Shown here piece by piece: positions 12,405-24,489 of a stretch of 64,000 nucleotides of DNA. Source of the DNA: Pisolithus tinctorius (Eukaryota > Basidiomycota > Agaricomycetes > Boletales > Pisolithaceae). The DNA lies in the NCBI GenBank assembly GCA_024663395.1, contig JANFAH010000055.1, positions 62,001 through 126,000 on the forward strand, given 5' to 3'. The translations under genes and the position numbers were made by a program. The notes under the pieces were generated by a model. It worked only from the letters and a program-made list of their open reading frames with translations. It did not search any database and was not told the origin of the DNA. Positions within the stretch are counted from its first letter, which is position 1. Each line of letters begins with the position of its first letter.

Positions 12405-13283
12405 CGCACTCACGAGTCTTGCGATAGTTTCACATTTACGACAGTCCCCGAGTGCTCACTGCAGAAGTGATTCATACACCGTTTAGGTGATGCGGCCATG
12501 TCTTCTTGACATGGCCAGGGGTAGTGTGTACACAACCTACTTACCCAGACTGGACTGTGACTGCGGTGTGACGCCACAGAACCCAAAAACAAGCAGAAAT
12601 ATCGAGACACGATGTCCAGAAGTATAACATGGTTCAAGAGGGACAAAGAACGCTCGAATGAAAATCCTCTACTTCCTAGCAGCAAGAGAGCCGTTGGTTG
12701 TGGACGTCGCAGTCACTGAATTTGCTGAAGTCGTGGTTATGTTGGGGTGTGTGGCAACTCAGCGCATGTATTTTCGTTGTTAGATTCTAAGAAGAGAATA
12801 ACGGCCTCTTGTTGTTGCGGTACTCTTGAGAGGGCACGGCAGCAGAGCGGATGAGGGTAGGGCCTTCACATTCATCGAAGGTGGTGGCATATATAAATAA
12901 GGCGAAGGGGGGGAAAGCTTCCCCAACAAGTACTGGGTTGCAACGCCAAATAGAAGTATCCTAAGCTAATATGCATACTCTAGCATCACAATAAGCACCA
13001 TCGTCCGGAGCTGGATCACCACCGAAAGTAGAAAGGTCAATGGAGAGATCGTGGCAAAACCCCATCGTGCTTCCAAAAGTTCAAATTCTTACTCTGTGCG
13101 TAATTGTAGCGGCGTCCACTGCGGACGCCAATGATACCATGAACGTTGCACGACATAGCAATGGACGAAAACAGGAGTAGCTCCACGGTGATGATAGTTG
13201 AGTACTTGAGTATCGGACGAGCTTCAGGTCACCCAAAATGCAAGACCAGCAAGCTTCGCATTCCATATCATTCATTTTTCGTG
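12405..13283. other. Spacer between methyltransferase and P450 relic
   Basis: 12480-12700 aligns with 45220-45420 next to the intact second P450 of block B. 12700-13220 has no counterpart there and contains no recognised gene, so it looks like an insertion of about 500 bases. The relic's homology resumes near 13230. Confidence 0.5.
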
Positions 13284-13488
13284 CTACTCTCTAGTCTCCT
13301 CATCACAGAGCTCGACGTCGACTTTCCATTCACGCAAGAAATGCACCAAGAAAGAAGCCGTCTCGACCTGGGCGAGCTTGCACGTTGAAACGTCTCCGGA
13401 TTGTGATCTATGCGGACGTGTTAGATGAATGAAGTGAATGTGACACGAGCTCAACTTACGGATGGCGATCATGTTAATACTATGTAAA
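13284..13488 (-). pseudogene. Relic of second P450 (C-terminal fragment, haem region deleted)
   Basis: Minus-strand QVETASFLVHFLREWKVDVEL matches QVEAACFLAHFLRDWKIDVEL of the intact gene at 45410-47545, as do the adjacent intron and the codons for HNPETF. About 30 residues between HNPETF and the QVE segment, including the haem-binding Cys loop, are deleted with loss of frame, and a stop follows ETRE. Upstream exons are missing; homology ends at the gypsy insertion point. Confidence 0.85.
13484..13488. repeat. Target-site duplication, left copy (GTAAA)
   Basis: GTAAA immediately precedes the left LTR and recurs immediately after the right LTR, as expected for a 5-bp gypsy target duplication. 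Confidence 0.88.
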
Positions 13489-13764
13489 TGTGACGAAAGC
13501 GGTTTCGTTTAGGTCACACGGAGGTAGTCCGTTCTCGTAGGAGGATTTCTTACGGTCGCTCAAGAAGAACTGGCCGAAGGATTCTCTGTTCGAGGTAGAC
13601 TGGGGGAACTTGTACATCAGTAACTACGGTTTATATACGTTCAGAGTGCGGCGGGAGACAAACGAGTAACTAAAAAAGGGAGATATAAAGAAAGAGAAAG
13701 AAAAGGAAACAAAACATTATTATTCCGAGGTGTTAACGGTCGTGTAAGATCGTGAATCATTACA
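13489..13764 (-). repeat. 3' LTR of gypsy element
   Basis: 276 bp, identical in length to the copy at 38926-39201 and differing by six transitions. Begins TGTGACG and ends TTACA on the plus strand. Confidence 0.95.
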
Positions 13765-13780
13765 TTCGCCCTCCTGACCT
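13765..13780 (-). other. Probable polypurine tract of gypsy element
   Basis: On the minus strand the bases abutting the 3' LTR read AGGTCAGGAGGGCGAA, a purine-rich run in the place where plus-strand DNA synthesis is primed. Confidence 0.5.
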
Positions 13781-13956
13781 TCGACAAGAAGGTTAAATCA
13801 TTCAGTTCGTTACCGCGCTATCCATTGGAGTAGCGGCTGTGTAGATCATAAGTATAATCACGGAGAAAATGAAGACGATAGTCCAACCTGTGGATGGACC
13901 AGCGGTCTCTGAGCCAGCAGGGGTATTCTGAGATCCGTCGATGGTAGAGTTGATCT

Positions 13957-14280
13957 CTAGGTTCTGCAACATGGTGTTGACGTTTGCTGAGTAGTTATTG
14001 AATTCGCGGAAAGGGTCGCAAGGGTTATTAGATGAGAAAGGCGCATTGGATTGAGCTGGGGTCTGAGAAAGATTCTCGAAGGGTTGATTGCGGAAGTTGC
14101 GAGAGCGGTTCTTAAAGAAAGTAGCCCGCCCTCCTCGCTTGGGGTGACCATGGTTTTCACGCCCTCCGCCTCAACCCCTGGGTGCATAAGGTTCGTGCCG
14201 GCGGTGCCTCTGACTACCATGAGATACATTTGCTTGTTCTGTTCTATGGTAAGTGCGGTGTTTCTCCCATGAGGGAGCAC
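13957..14280 (-). pseudogene. Gypsy 3'-terminal ORF, function unknown
   Basis: 107-codon minus-strand frame (MLPHGRNTALTIEQNKQ...) between the pol 3' end and the 3' LTR. It may be the tail of the pol polyprotein or a small extra ORF. No domain recognised. Confidence 0.4.
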
Positions 14281-14353
14281 GCTTACGAGTGGCAGTATCC
14301 GCTGCGAAGCGATTGAAGATAACTCGAGTGAGGTATCCAGCTTGATTGTTACC

Positions 14354-16387
14354 TCATCGAGTGGATTTTCTCTTAGGTTTCACTGTTTGAGCTTGCCCGA
14401 AAGCAGGAGGAAGGGGGTATCGTAGGTACGGGTCAGGATCGTCTGCGTGAAGGACGCAGAAGTTGACATAGCCGGGGGGAACTACATCTCGTTTGATGTC
14501 GAACGAGCCATCGCAGATGGCTGTAGCAACGACACGGAAGCGTTCTAGTTCGAGCGGCGTGAAGTGCATGGTTGTTCGTGAGGTACTGGTCGACTGAGTG
14601 TTTGTAGTTCGCCTTTTATATGTCCTTGGGCTCCTCCTGGGGGTAGTCCTGGATGCCGAGGAGTAATCAGCGGACAGAGCTGGCGGAGTTGCCCAGCTGT
14701 CGCTCGTCGTGATTTTGTCGATGATGTCCAGTGCTTCACGACAGGCAGTGTGATTGAGCGCGGATATAGCCAACAGAGGCAGCTCCTGTGGGCCGCGGTC
14801 GCTCTGGTTCCTAAGTGTAAGGTTGTCAGCGCTAGATATGTTCAGCGCTTCTAGGTATTGGGTGAACGCTTCGAGGTGTGAAACCTCATGGAGGGGAAGC
14901 CACACCTTGTCACCGCTTGAGTATTCGATCTGAAAGAGGGCATCTCTTCCCTTTCCATGGTGATCTGTAATCTGCTTGACTGAAAGGTGTTCGACTTTCC
15001 CGAGGCTGATTATTTGAGGGAGTTGTCATCCGGGGAATCGTCGATCATCATTAGGGACGTGCAGACGTAACAGGTTGGCGTGAAAGGCGGGGTGTATCCC
15101 GCGCTGTTTGAGGTCATTCGGCAAATCGAGCAGGAACGTGTTGTTCCGGTAGTCATCTAAGATCTTATAGGGTCCGATAAACTTAGGCGCGAGTTTTCGG
15201 GCATGCCCTTTAGGTAATGCTATGTTGGCTGTAGATAGGTATACTAAGTCGCCTTTAACAAATGGCGCGTCCCTATGTTTCCGGTTTGCCATAGTAGTTT
15301 GTTTTATACGTGCAGCAATAATTGAATTGTGAGCTTGCATAATAGCATTTTTCATACGCTGGGCGAATACTCTTACACTGGGGAATTCCAAGTTGGTTTC
15401 CCAGATCATAGATCTTGGCGACCGCCCGTAGTTTAGCATAAATGGGGTAAACCCGGTAGTTTCCGACCAAGCCGAGTTCATTGCGAATTCAATTGCCGGT
15501 AATTTCGAGGCCCAGTCCTTTTGGTTTGGGGATATGCATGCGTGTAGCATCTGAGTAAACGTGCGGTTGGCTCGCTCAGTGATTCCGTCCGTTTGTGGGT
15601 GAAAGCTTGACGACATTCTTAGCTCAGTCCCTGTTAGTTCATTTAGTTTATTCCAGAAAGTGCTCATGAATAGTGAGTCTCTGTCACTAATTATATTTCG
15701 CGGCATTCCATGATGCTTGTACACTCTATCAAACATTACCTCGGCGATGTCCTTGGCGTGGTAAGTCTGTTTCGTAGGGACGAGGTGTACCATGACAGTT
15801 AGGTAATCGATTATGACAAGTGTCATATCGAAGGTTCTGTTAAGTGTACGTGATTCCAGCAAGGGGCCGACGAAGTCAATTCCGATGGTTTCCCAGGGGT
15901 ATGTTGGGACATCAAGTGTTTCTAATAGTCCGTAGCTGGGGTGATTACTAGGCTTAGAAGTCTGACATAGTGTACAGGATCTGCAGAATTCGTCTACATC
16001 AGAATTGATCCCTTTCCACCATACATTGTCTCGTAGGTAGTTGGTAGTTTTCCCGGGGCCTAGGTGAGCTAATATTGAATGTGCGTGCGAGATCAAGATC
16101 TCGCGCAAGCGGCGGGAACCCGAGTTTATGTCAGGAATACAAAGAATTCGCTGTCCTTTGTCCTTCAGGTAAATCAGACCGTTGTCTACTTCAAAATTTT
16201 TGTAGTTCTTAGGGTTTTTAACGATGTCAACAAAAAATTTGTCCCTATGGTATTGATGGCGTATGTCCTTGCATATGTCTAAGTCTGACTCTGCCATGGT
16301 GACTAATTCAGGCAATGAGGTTGGTTCCTGTTCGCCGGGTGTGTCAGCTATGATGTCATCATCTGGGCCATTGTTAACCAGACCCTT
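14354..16387 (-). pseudogene. Gypsy pol, 3' half: integrase and chromo-like C-terminus
   Basis: Continues the polyprotein interrupted at 33816. Contains an HHCC zinc domain (SHAHSILAHLG ... CRSCTLCQTSK, about 16070-15960), the catalytic core with GIDFVGPL, IISDRDSLF and HPQTDGITERANRT (D, D, E), and a C-terminal GPYKILDDY segment. At 15026-15028 a TGA falls in FPG*QLPQI where Arg is expected (CGA to TGA). Past the stop the frame stays open through QITDHHGKGRDALFQIEY and a Trp-rich stretch resembling the chromo-like domain of mushroom gypsy elements, ending at 14354. Confidence 0.88.
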
Positions 16388-16464
16388 CAGTCACATGTAA
16401 TCCAGAAAGTGGGTCATCCGACATGCACATTTGGTCCTGAAAGTGGGACTAACCGACATCGGCC
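16388..16464 (+). repeat. KDZ transposon left terminal inverted repeat
   Basis: 77 bp, inverted copy of 33739-33815 with eight mismatches. Inner end reads CCGACATCGGCC. Confidence 0.88.
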
Positions 16465-16506
16465 TATAGACCCTGATGGTGGATAGGCCGACATGTTGGA
16501 GGGAGG

Positions 16507-17870
16507 TCAGCCGGCCTCACTGGGGGATGGACCCACACCCTGGAAGTGGTGTCGGCCGACCTCACTGGACGATGGATCCACACCCTGGAAGTGGTGTCGG
16601 CCGACCTCACTGGACGATGGACCCACACCCTGGAAGTGGTGTCGGCCGACCTCACTGGACGATGGACCCACACCCTGGAAGTGGTGTCGGCCGACCTCAC
16701 TGGGCGATGGACCCACACCCTGGAAGTGGTGTCGGCCGACCTCACTGGGCGATGGACCCACACCCTGGAAGTGGTGTCGGCCGACCTCACTGGGCGATGG
16801 ACCCACACCCTGGAAGTGGTGTCGGCCGACCTCACTGGACGATGGACCCACACCCTGGAAGTGGTGTTGGCCGACCTCACTGGACGATGGACCCACACCC
16901 TGGAAGTGGTGTCGGCCGACCTCACTGGACGATGGATCCACACCCTGGAAGTGGTGTCGGCCGACCTCACTGGGGGATGGACCCACACCCTGGAAGTGGT
17001 GTCGGCCGACCTCACTGGGGGATGGACCCACACCCTGGAAGTGGTGTCGGCCGACCTCACTGGGGGATGGACCCACACCCTGGAAGTGGTGTCGGCCGAC
17101 CTCACTGGGGGATGGACCCACACCCTGGAAGTGGTGTCGGCCGACCTCACTGGACGATGGACCCACACCCTGGAAGTGGTGTCGGCCGACCTCACTGGGC
17201 GATGGACCCACACCCTGGAAGTGGTGTCAGCCGACCTCACTGGGCGATGGACCCACACCCTGGAAGTGGTGTCGGCCGACCTCACTGGGCGATGGACCCA
17301 CACCCTGGAAGTGGTGTCGGCCGACCTCACTGGGCGATGGACCCACACCCTGGAAGTGGTGTCGGCCGACCTCACTGGGCGATGGACCCACACCCTGGAA
17401 GTGGTGTCGGCCGACCTCACTGGACGATGGACCCACACCCTGGAAGTGGTGTCGGCCGACCTCACTGGACGATGGACCCACACCCTGGAAGTGGTGTCGG
17501 CCGACCTCACTGGACGATGGACCCACACCCTGGAAGTGGTGTCGGCCGACCTCACTGGGCGATGGACCCACACCCTGGAAGTGGTGTCGGCCGACCTCAC
17601 TGGGCGATGGACCCACACCCTGGAAGTGGTGTCGGCCGACCTCACTGGACGATGGATCCACACCCTGGAAGTGGTGTCGGCCGACCTCACTGGACGATGG
17701 ACCCACACCCTGGAAGTGGTGTCGGCCGACCTCACTGGGCGATGGACCCACACCCTGGAAGTGGTGTCGGCCGACCTCACTGGACGATGGATCCACACCC
17801 TGGAAGTGGTGTCAGCCGATTTCACTGGGGGATGGACACAGACCTCACCACCTGGAAGTAGGGTTGGCCA
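16507..17870 (+). repeat. Left subterminal array of 45-bp repeats (about 30 copies)
   Basis: Near-perfect 45-bp units carrying the palindrome GTCGGCCGAC. Variation is mostly GGAC/GGGC/GGGG at one site and rare T for C. Because the unit length is a multiple of three and contains no stop, all six frames are open; these are not proteins. The reverse complement shares GTCGGCCGACNCCACTTC with the right array, so the two arrays face each other, the arrangement expected of transposase-binding sites. Confidence 0.93.
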
Positions 17871-18132
17871 AACCCTGAAAATTCCCTTGGCATAATCAAT
17901 TGCTTGTCAATTTAGATGTTACCAGAAGTATTGACTCTGATGACACTTCCAGATGGACATACCCCCTGAGACCAGTGTTGGCCAACCTCACTGGGGGGTG
18001 GCCTTACCCCCTGAATCCATGGCCATTCTTCACCTCCAGGTGATGTCAGTGATCTCACAGGGTTTGAAACTTGCAATGAGCATGGGTAGCCATATATAGG
18101 GATCCTTTTGATTCACACCATCTACAGTTTAT

Positions 18133-20511
18133 TTATAGACCAAGACCCAGAGCTCTCTTGGTTGGTTGACGAGCTCTAGTTGATTTCTTGCTTGCCTCTT
18201 CACCCTCCTTTGCCATCTTCTGATCAACATCCCCACTGCCTCCCCTTTTTCTTTTCCTCACATCCTTTCTTGTATTCTGGGATTCCTTCATGCCACCCCC
18301 CTGGGTGGGACAGGAATCCCCTGCACTGACCCCAGTTGTTTCCTGTGCACCAATCCCTCTGCTTGAGCCACCAGAATTCTGCTGCAGTCTTGCAACTACC
18401 AGCCCCACTGCACCCATAACATCTTCCCCCTTGTGGATATCAAGACCTGAGCCTAGCAAAAAGCCCAGATTAGCAGCTTCAGGGTCATCTGATTCTATGT
18501 CCTGTGCTCTTTTGCACTCCCTCCACAACAAACCAAATCCCAGTACAATGGTAAGACCTTTTTGGGTGGATGCAAACTTTTCACTTTGCAATTGATACAG
18601 TGCCTTCCAGAAGGAATCCCCATTGCCATGCATCTCCTGGGGCAAATACTGGGCACTCCAGGCCCAAGATGCCCAGACAGGCAGGTTGACTGGTCCAGCA
18701 TCAGGTTCCTGTACAAAATGTTTGTTAACCTGGTATTTGAAGAAAGTTTATCACTTACTGTCTCTGGCAAGCCATCTACAAGCTCAACAAGTTCCTGGTA
18801 CCTGGGCATGATGCAAAGGGACTTTAAATATTTCACCCTGTCCCCATTGGCATGACAAGCAGGGCTGGATTCATGAGGGGTATCTTCAGATGGGGCCCTC
18901 CCAGAGTCAAGGATATCCTGGGCCCCTGATGAAGTTGCTATAGGGGTCATACCAGCCCCACCAATTTCTTCCCCTAAATCTGAGGGCTTGGCCTCCACCC
19001 CAGCTTCACTGTCCTCCCCAGGGCTCATCCACTCTCTCTTTTTGGATGGGGTTTTCCTGTTCCAGGGCCTTCCCAATGGCTCGTCCTCCTTTTTGCACTT
19101 GATGAATGAAACAATCACCTTATCCTCCTCCTCTTGGGAATTCCAATGATTCCAAAGCATCCACATGTCGGCCTTGGTCCATTTTGAAGGATCTTTCATC
19201 ATGAATCCTTCTGGGATGGAATCGGAACTCAGATACTCCAAATGGGACTTGATAAGCAGGCCCCAGGGAACCTTGGCCTTGGGCTTCCCTGTAAACTTTG
19301 CTATGTTTCCAACTTCCATCAACAACTGTAGATGCACTTGACAATCAAGAACATACCATAGGCAGCCTGGAAGACCATTCTTGCCAAACTCTGCTGGACC
19401 TTGAGTTTCTGACCAGTCCAAGCTGGTACCTCTGGGTTTCCTTCATCATCCAAGGCTATCTCCACCTTTGGATTCTCATCATTCAAATCTTCCTCAGCTG
19501 AGTATGGAATCAACCTAGGTACACATATTACATTGATCACCAATGTTTATCACTTACCAGCTTCAGTCAAAAGATAATTGGTTAACATTTGCTCTCCCTT
19601 TAGAACCCAATCCTTGGTGGGCTCTGAAGACTCTGAGAAGGCCTTCTTCCCATCAGGGGGTTGTGTTTCAAAGCTAGGTTTCTTCATTAGCATTAGATAG
19701 ACAAGGTAAAGGGGAACCTACACTGCCATCTTGATCTGAGAATCAGTAGTCTCATGAGCCAGAAACATCACTATATTTGACCCCATGGTCCTCCTGACTG
19801 TTTCAATAAAGTCTCTGGCCATGTTGGGAAAATTTTTTCTCCTGTACCTGAATTATTGCATGATTAGTATAAGACATTTGAAGTAGACCAGCACTGACAA
19901 TTCATGAGTTTCTTTTGGAGCTCCCAACTTATTCCACTTGGAAGCAGCCCTCCCTGCTTCAGCCTTCTTGTCATCTGCAAGAGACTCCCACCACTGTTGG
20001 ATGATTTTGGTCCTCTGACCTATGGTCTTGGGGTCCTTGGTGTCCCTCCTCTCCCTATCATAGGCATCCATGTCCTCTTTGAAGAGCTGCTGGGAGGCAG
20101 TAAAATCAGTGAAGGGTTTTCTGTAATTTCCAGCCTTGGTAGGTCTGGTCCTCTCCTCTCTGCCATCCTCATCCTCACCAGTCCCAGGCTGCTCCTTCCT
20201 CTTGTCTGTTGCAGCCAGGATGCTCTCAATGATGTGTTCCTCATCATCCTGGTCTTCAGGGTCTAGTTCTGGCAAAAACACCCTTCTGATGGCCTAAATA
20301 CACTTGAGATATGTGAAACTTGATGAAAAAGATACCCTACCACTCTCAAGTTCTGGGGCAATTCCACAGATCCTGAAGATGCTTGCTGAAGGATCTGGGA
20401 TTTCACATCAGCCAGGATCTGGGCCCTGAGGTCAGGATTCCCTTGGGCATCTGTGTACTGCTCCACATAGGAGGACAGCAGATCAGAGTAGACTTCAGAC
20501 CAATCAGCCAT
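18133..20511 (-). CDS. KDZ-transposon accessory protein with HMG-box-like region, basic C-terminus
   Basis: Several exons read on the minus strand from MADWSEVYSDLLSSYVEQY (ATG 20511). After the first intron (about 20340-20287) comes AIRRVFLPELDPEDQDDEEH, then a charged region and FTASQQLFKEDMDAYDRERR ... IIQQWWESLADDKKAEAGRA, whose Trp and Lys spacing resembles an HMG box. Further on are NFPNMARDFIETVRRTMGSN, a segment with FTGKPKAKVPWGLLIKSHLEYL, and a tail rich in Lys/Arg (RKRKRGGSG, KKSTRARQPTKRA) suited to nuclear entry or DNA binding. Proteins of this sort recur beside KDZ transposases in mushroom genomes, from memory, but their function is not known to me. Exon joins in 18.5-19.9 kb are approximate; the frame is open across most of the gene. 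Transcribed in the same direction as the transposase. Confidence 0.6.
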
Positions 20512-20744
20512 GAGAGAATAGAATCAGGGGGATAATTAGCAGCACAGATGATGGAGGTTGGAAGCAAGGTGAAAATTTTTCAGCCTTTCCCAATTTAGGC
20601 AGGAGGTTGAAGTTTTCGGCCATCACTCTTTTAGGAAAGGTACCATTATGGTATGATTGTTTTGATGTATTTGCTATTCACTTTGATTCAGATACCAAGT
20701 GCAAAGCAAGGGTAATCGGAAAACTATACACATATACCCATGTT

Positions 20745-23700
20745 CTAAATACAATCCATTTGTTTACCTTGGAACATCAATTGGGCCTTTTTGGAAAAGT
20801 CAGTCCACAACACTATCTGCTTATGAGCATAAGCCTTTTTCCCTGGTTCCAACAATTGTAGAGCCCTTTTCTCCCATATGTCCTTCTGGAACTCAAACCA
20901 TAAGATGGCCCAAACCATCTCATGCCTCACCAATGACAATTCTTCTTTCCACCTGTCCCTTCTTGCCCTTGCTTTGAGCCAGTTGATCCTGTAAACTGCC
21001 CCACAATTTATTGGTGAGATTTTTTCGAGTAGTATTAACACTTACACTCCTCCATTAAACCCCCCTTCTCAGCATTCAGTTGACCCTGTTCACCATCCAT
21101 CATCCAAAACCATGCCATTTTGCTGGTTCCCTGCCCAAACCAGTTCTCCTCTGTAACATCCTTACTCACTGCCAGGTCCTGGGGCTGAATAGCCTGATAT
21201 CTTTGTCCAATCTCTTGATTGGGTTCCAACTGGAGAATGGCCTGCCTTGCCCTCTGATAACTTCTGACCTGCTTGTTTATCCGAGCCACCACTTTTTGGA
21301 TGTCCTGCTTGGTTCTTGTACCTTCCCTAGTTGATTGTGCACTGCGGAAGTTCTGTCTGTATAACATTGCCTTGTGTCCAAGGTTGGTTCGGAGCTGGCC
21401 TAGACAATCATTAGCTTGCCCAATCCTGAGTTCCATTTCTTCTTTGAGGAGGTCATGAAGGCCAAGCTCCATCAGTTTGGTTGCTCCAATGGATGAGGGC
21501 ATCCATATACTCATGAGCTCAGCAGGTAGCTCCTCTCCTTCTTCTGTAGCCTCCCAATCCTCATCATCTTCCCAGTACTCTCCATTGTCATCAATTTCTT
21601 CACCTTGCCCAAGGAATGCTGGATCATCCTGGGGTATGAAGACATCATCCACCTCCAAACCTTTGAGAAATGCCTGGCTGGTGCCATGGAATTTGTCAAT
21701 CCTGGCAGAAAGTCTTTTTCTTTTCTCTGAGACTTTGATTTCTTGTCTGGTAGACATGTGGCTCTGTCTAAGCTCAGATCTTAGCTGGTCCCTGCAGGTC
21801 TGGTTAGCAACCTATTGCTTCTGGAAACCACAGACCATACTGTGCATCCTCTATGCTAATTCCTTCCACAAGCCAAGCCACAGAACCATGGCTCCCTGGG
21901 GACACAGGTGGATTTTTCATGAGCTTTAACTGCACTTCACCCATGGTAGGGGCTACAGGCCATCAGACATGCCCAGGGTTTCTTAGGAACATACTGACCT
22001 TTTTCCCCTTTCAACAAATAAATGTCTAGGGAATCACCTCGATTTGCTTCTGCCTCAAGAACATCTGACTCCCATTGGGCAAGTTGGCCAGGGTCTAGAA
22101 CAGCTGTCAACTGCTCATATGCCTGATTCATTTCTTCTAGGCACTTGTGTGAGGTCTTGTATTTTTTCAACAGTGCAGGAACTGAGATGTACAGGGTAAA
22201 TTAACTTCTCTTTGAAGAAAAGGTCTCTCACCCATGTTGACAATTTTTTTCCAGTTAGAATCTCTCATATGGTCATCATACACTTCTTGTCTGTGGGCCT
22301 GAGTCATAGACCTTGCAGTGGGAGAGATCTTATTGAATGGAGCCCACAATGTCTCCAATATTTCACCATCCAGATGACCAGCACCCTTGATAAAGTTGAG
22401 GCTATATCTTGGAAAGCAAGAGAGTTTGTGGGCAGCAAGATGAAACTTCCCCACAGCAGGAATGATTTCCAGGGAGGGAGGGAGATGGAGAGAGCAGCTG
22501 GATTTTACCCGACTCTGGAAGTTAATACTCCACTGGCACCCAACATCATAAATGACAAGGGCCTTTGTGATGCTTTCTGAATGATAATCAAGAGCACTGC
22601 AGATGGAGTAATCTGTGTTCATGTACCTAGCACAAAATGAGTTCCAAAGGCTTCCAGTACATCCATCAGGTCCACTCACTTTTCCCCTTTCTGAAAGTCC
22701 ACCACAGAATGGGGAACAAAGCAACCATGCCGAGCACAGGCTGTGGCACCAATCCCAGTGGACCGGAGATTGGACTTGTTAATATTAGCAGCATTGATTG
22801 CCCTGTGATTGCTGCAGGTGGATCTCTACCAGTACAGTGGGTCATTTAAACTCCATGACCTTGGGACAACTCACCTCCTTGTTATCCAAAGACTGCTCAA
22901 GATGGGCCTGGTAGGGCTTTTCAGCAACCATGTAACCAGTTCCATCTGATAATGACACATCCAACTCAGGCTTGTTCATTTTCATATGCTGAGCAGTGAA
23001 GTTGCCATCCATGACATATTGCCTCATTATGGTATCACTAAGGGGGGAGGGGAGTTAGAAATCAAAACCCTACAGATTATCACTCCATACCTGTCATATC
23101 GGGTTTTCCAATCTGGAGGTAAATTAATACCTGGTTGTGGGCAGGCAGGACAAAAGAGTGCAAGTTCTCCTTGTCTAGGATCTTGTTCTTTATCATGACC
23201 AAAGCCAAACCATTTCCTATGTTTCAAATCCCTCCACAGTCTGGAAACCCTCATCAGCTCTCGGTACCTGTCCTAATTGGAAATGAATGCATTAATAGAA
23301 CCCCCTAAGAGCAAATAGTGCATGGCACTCAACTGGTATACAGTCAGGAAATGCATTGTTGGTGAACCTCTTCAGCTTCTGATAGAAACTCATAGCTGAA
23401 GTCTTGCATTCCAGGGCATCAATGAGAAAGTGATTAAGAACATCAAAGGTGAAAGCAGTCTTGGGCTTTGTTATACTGGCTGGAAAGAGTCTTTCCCTGA
23501 GTAAATCAAGGTGCCAGTCCATTGGATCTGACCCAGGGCAATTGCACCAAGAAATCTCATGAGTGAAAATTCCTTCTGTGTGCACTATGGTCATTTTTGA
23601 TCTGAAGGATCTCCTGCTACCAGAGGTTAACATGGAGGCTACAGGATATGACTGCCATTGACCTGTAATTGGGAGGCCCTTCCCCAGAAGTATAGCCCAA

Positions 23701-24345
23701 CTCCTCTGAGTCTGGATCCTGATTCTGTCTGTTTTGAGGGCAAGGACGACCCCCATGGCCAATGTGCCAAAGGAACCCAAGTGCCATCAAAGAGGTAGCC
23801 TGGTAATGAGTAGCATTCCATCTTTGTACCTTGTGGAATGGAAGATTTTGATGCACTTTCACAGCACAAGGACCACACCAGGCATGCACACCAATGCAGG
23901 ACATGCATCTGATACTTCCTTCTGCCTGACAGCACTGCTCACATATCCCCCCCTTAGCCAGCTGCTCTCCCTCGAGAATGACTTTGAGATATTCTGCTCT
24001 CCAAGGCAGCCATTCTCTGATGAAATCATTTTGACTCTAGGGGATAATTTAGCCAATGCAGTATCAGGCAAAACTTCCCACCTTGGTAACCCTCCTAGTA
24101 TTTGGGGTATCTTCCTCATCATTCCAGTCCAAGGTAGGCATGTCAAAGGAGTCTGGGACAACATTTTGGGAGCCTATTGTCCTGGGGGTCCTTGGAGTTG
24201 AAGGTTGACTCTGAGATGGGAGGTAGAGGTGTCTAGCATCCACCTCCTTGTAGGTGTCCTTTCCTCTCCGGGTTTTAGTGACTTCAAATTTATACAAACC
24301 TCCTGCAGAGCTTTTGCCAAGGACTTTGGTTCTACGACGACGCAT
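20745..24345 (-). CDS. KDZ transposase (CxC2-type)
   Basis: Transposase of the Kyakuja-Dileera-Zisupton superfamily. From ATG 24345 (MRRRRTKVLGKSSAGG): a DNA-binding CxC2 cysteine cluster with CEQCCQAEGSIRCMSC, HAWCGPC and LPFHKVQRWNATHY (23.95-23.8 kb), followed by IFTHEISWCNCPGS and PKTAFTFDVLNHFLIDALECK; the RNase-H-fold core with YVMDGNFTAQHMKM (first acidic residue, about 23010), IYDVGCQW (second, about 22560), PAVGKFHLAAHK and GAGHLDGEILETLWAPFNK (Glu, about 22350); and a C-terminal helical region with NWLKARARRDRWKEELSLV and GKKAYAHKQIVLW. Many introns of about 50 bases are needed; no unavoidable stop was seen, so it may be functional. The 3' end could include one more small exon below 20745. 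Confidence 0.85.
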
Positions 24346-24489
24346 GATTGAGCACAGGAAGAGTCAAAAGCAAGGTTTTCAGCTGTATTGAAAAATTTTC
24401 ATCCCCAAAACAACACCACACAAGTCCAGAACAAGGTTATCAAATGTATTTAAAATATTTGTACCCAAAAATTGCCACTAAAATGTGTT

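Larger units (their letters stand above)
6360..13488. repeat. Duplication block A (P450 / methyltransferase / P450 relic)
   Basis: Direct reading shows the same gene order and orientation here and in block B: CYP7/8-like P450 (minus), sterol-methyltransferase-like gene (plus), then a second P450 (minus). Non-coding flanks also align: 6390-6540 with 40870-41000; 8340-8400 with 42800-42880; 12480-12700 with 45220-45420. Block A has extra material (about 8.8-10.5 kb and 12.7-13.2 kb) missing from B. The right border falls in the relic P450, where the gypsy element is inserted. Confidence 0.8.

Noticed and set aside
16381..16400. CACTA-type ends (CACATG / CACTTG three bases inside the repeat)
   Set aside because: The inverted match extends outward to CAGTCAC, no 3-bp direct duplication is present, and the transposase is KDZ, not CACTA.
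16507..17870. CRISPR-like array
   Set aside because: Repeats are contiguous without unique spacers, and the genome is eukaryotic.
16464..17895. Six overlapping ORFs of 190-460 codons on both strands
   Set aside because: They are the 45-bp subterminal repeat read in every frame; the period is a multiple of three and the unit has no stop. No start context, domain or codon preference.
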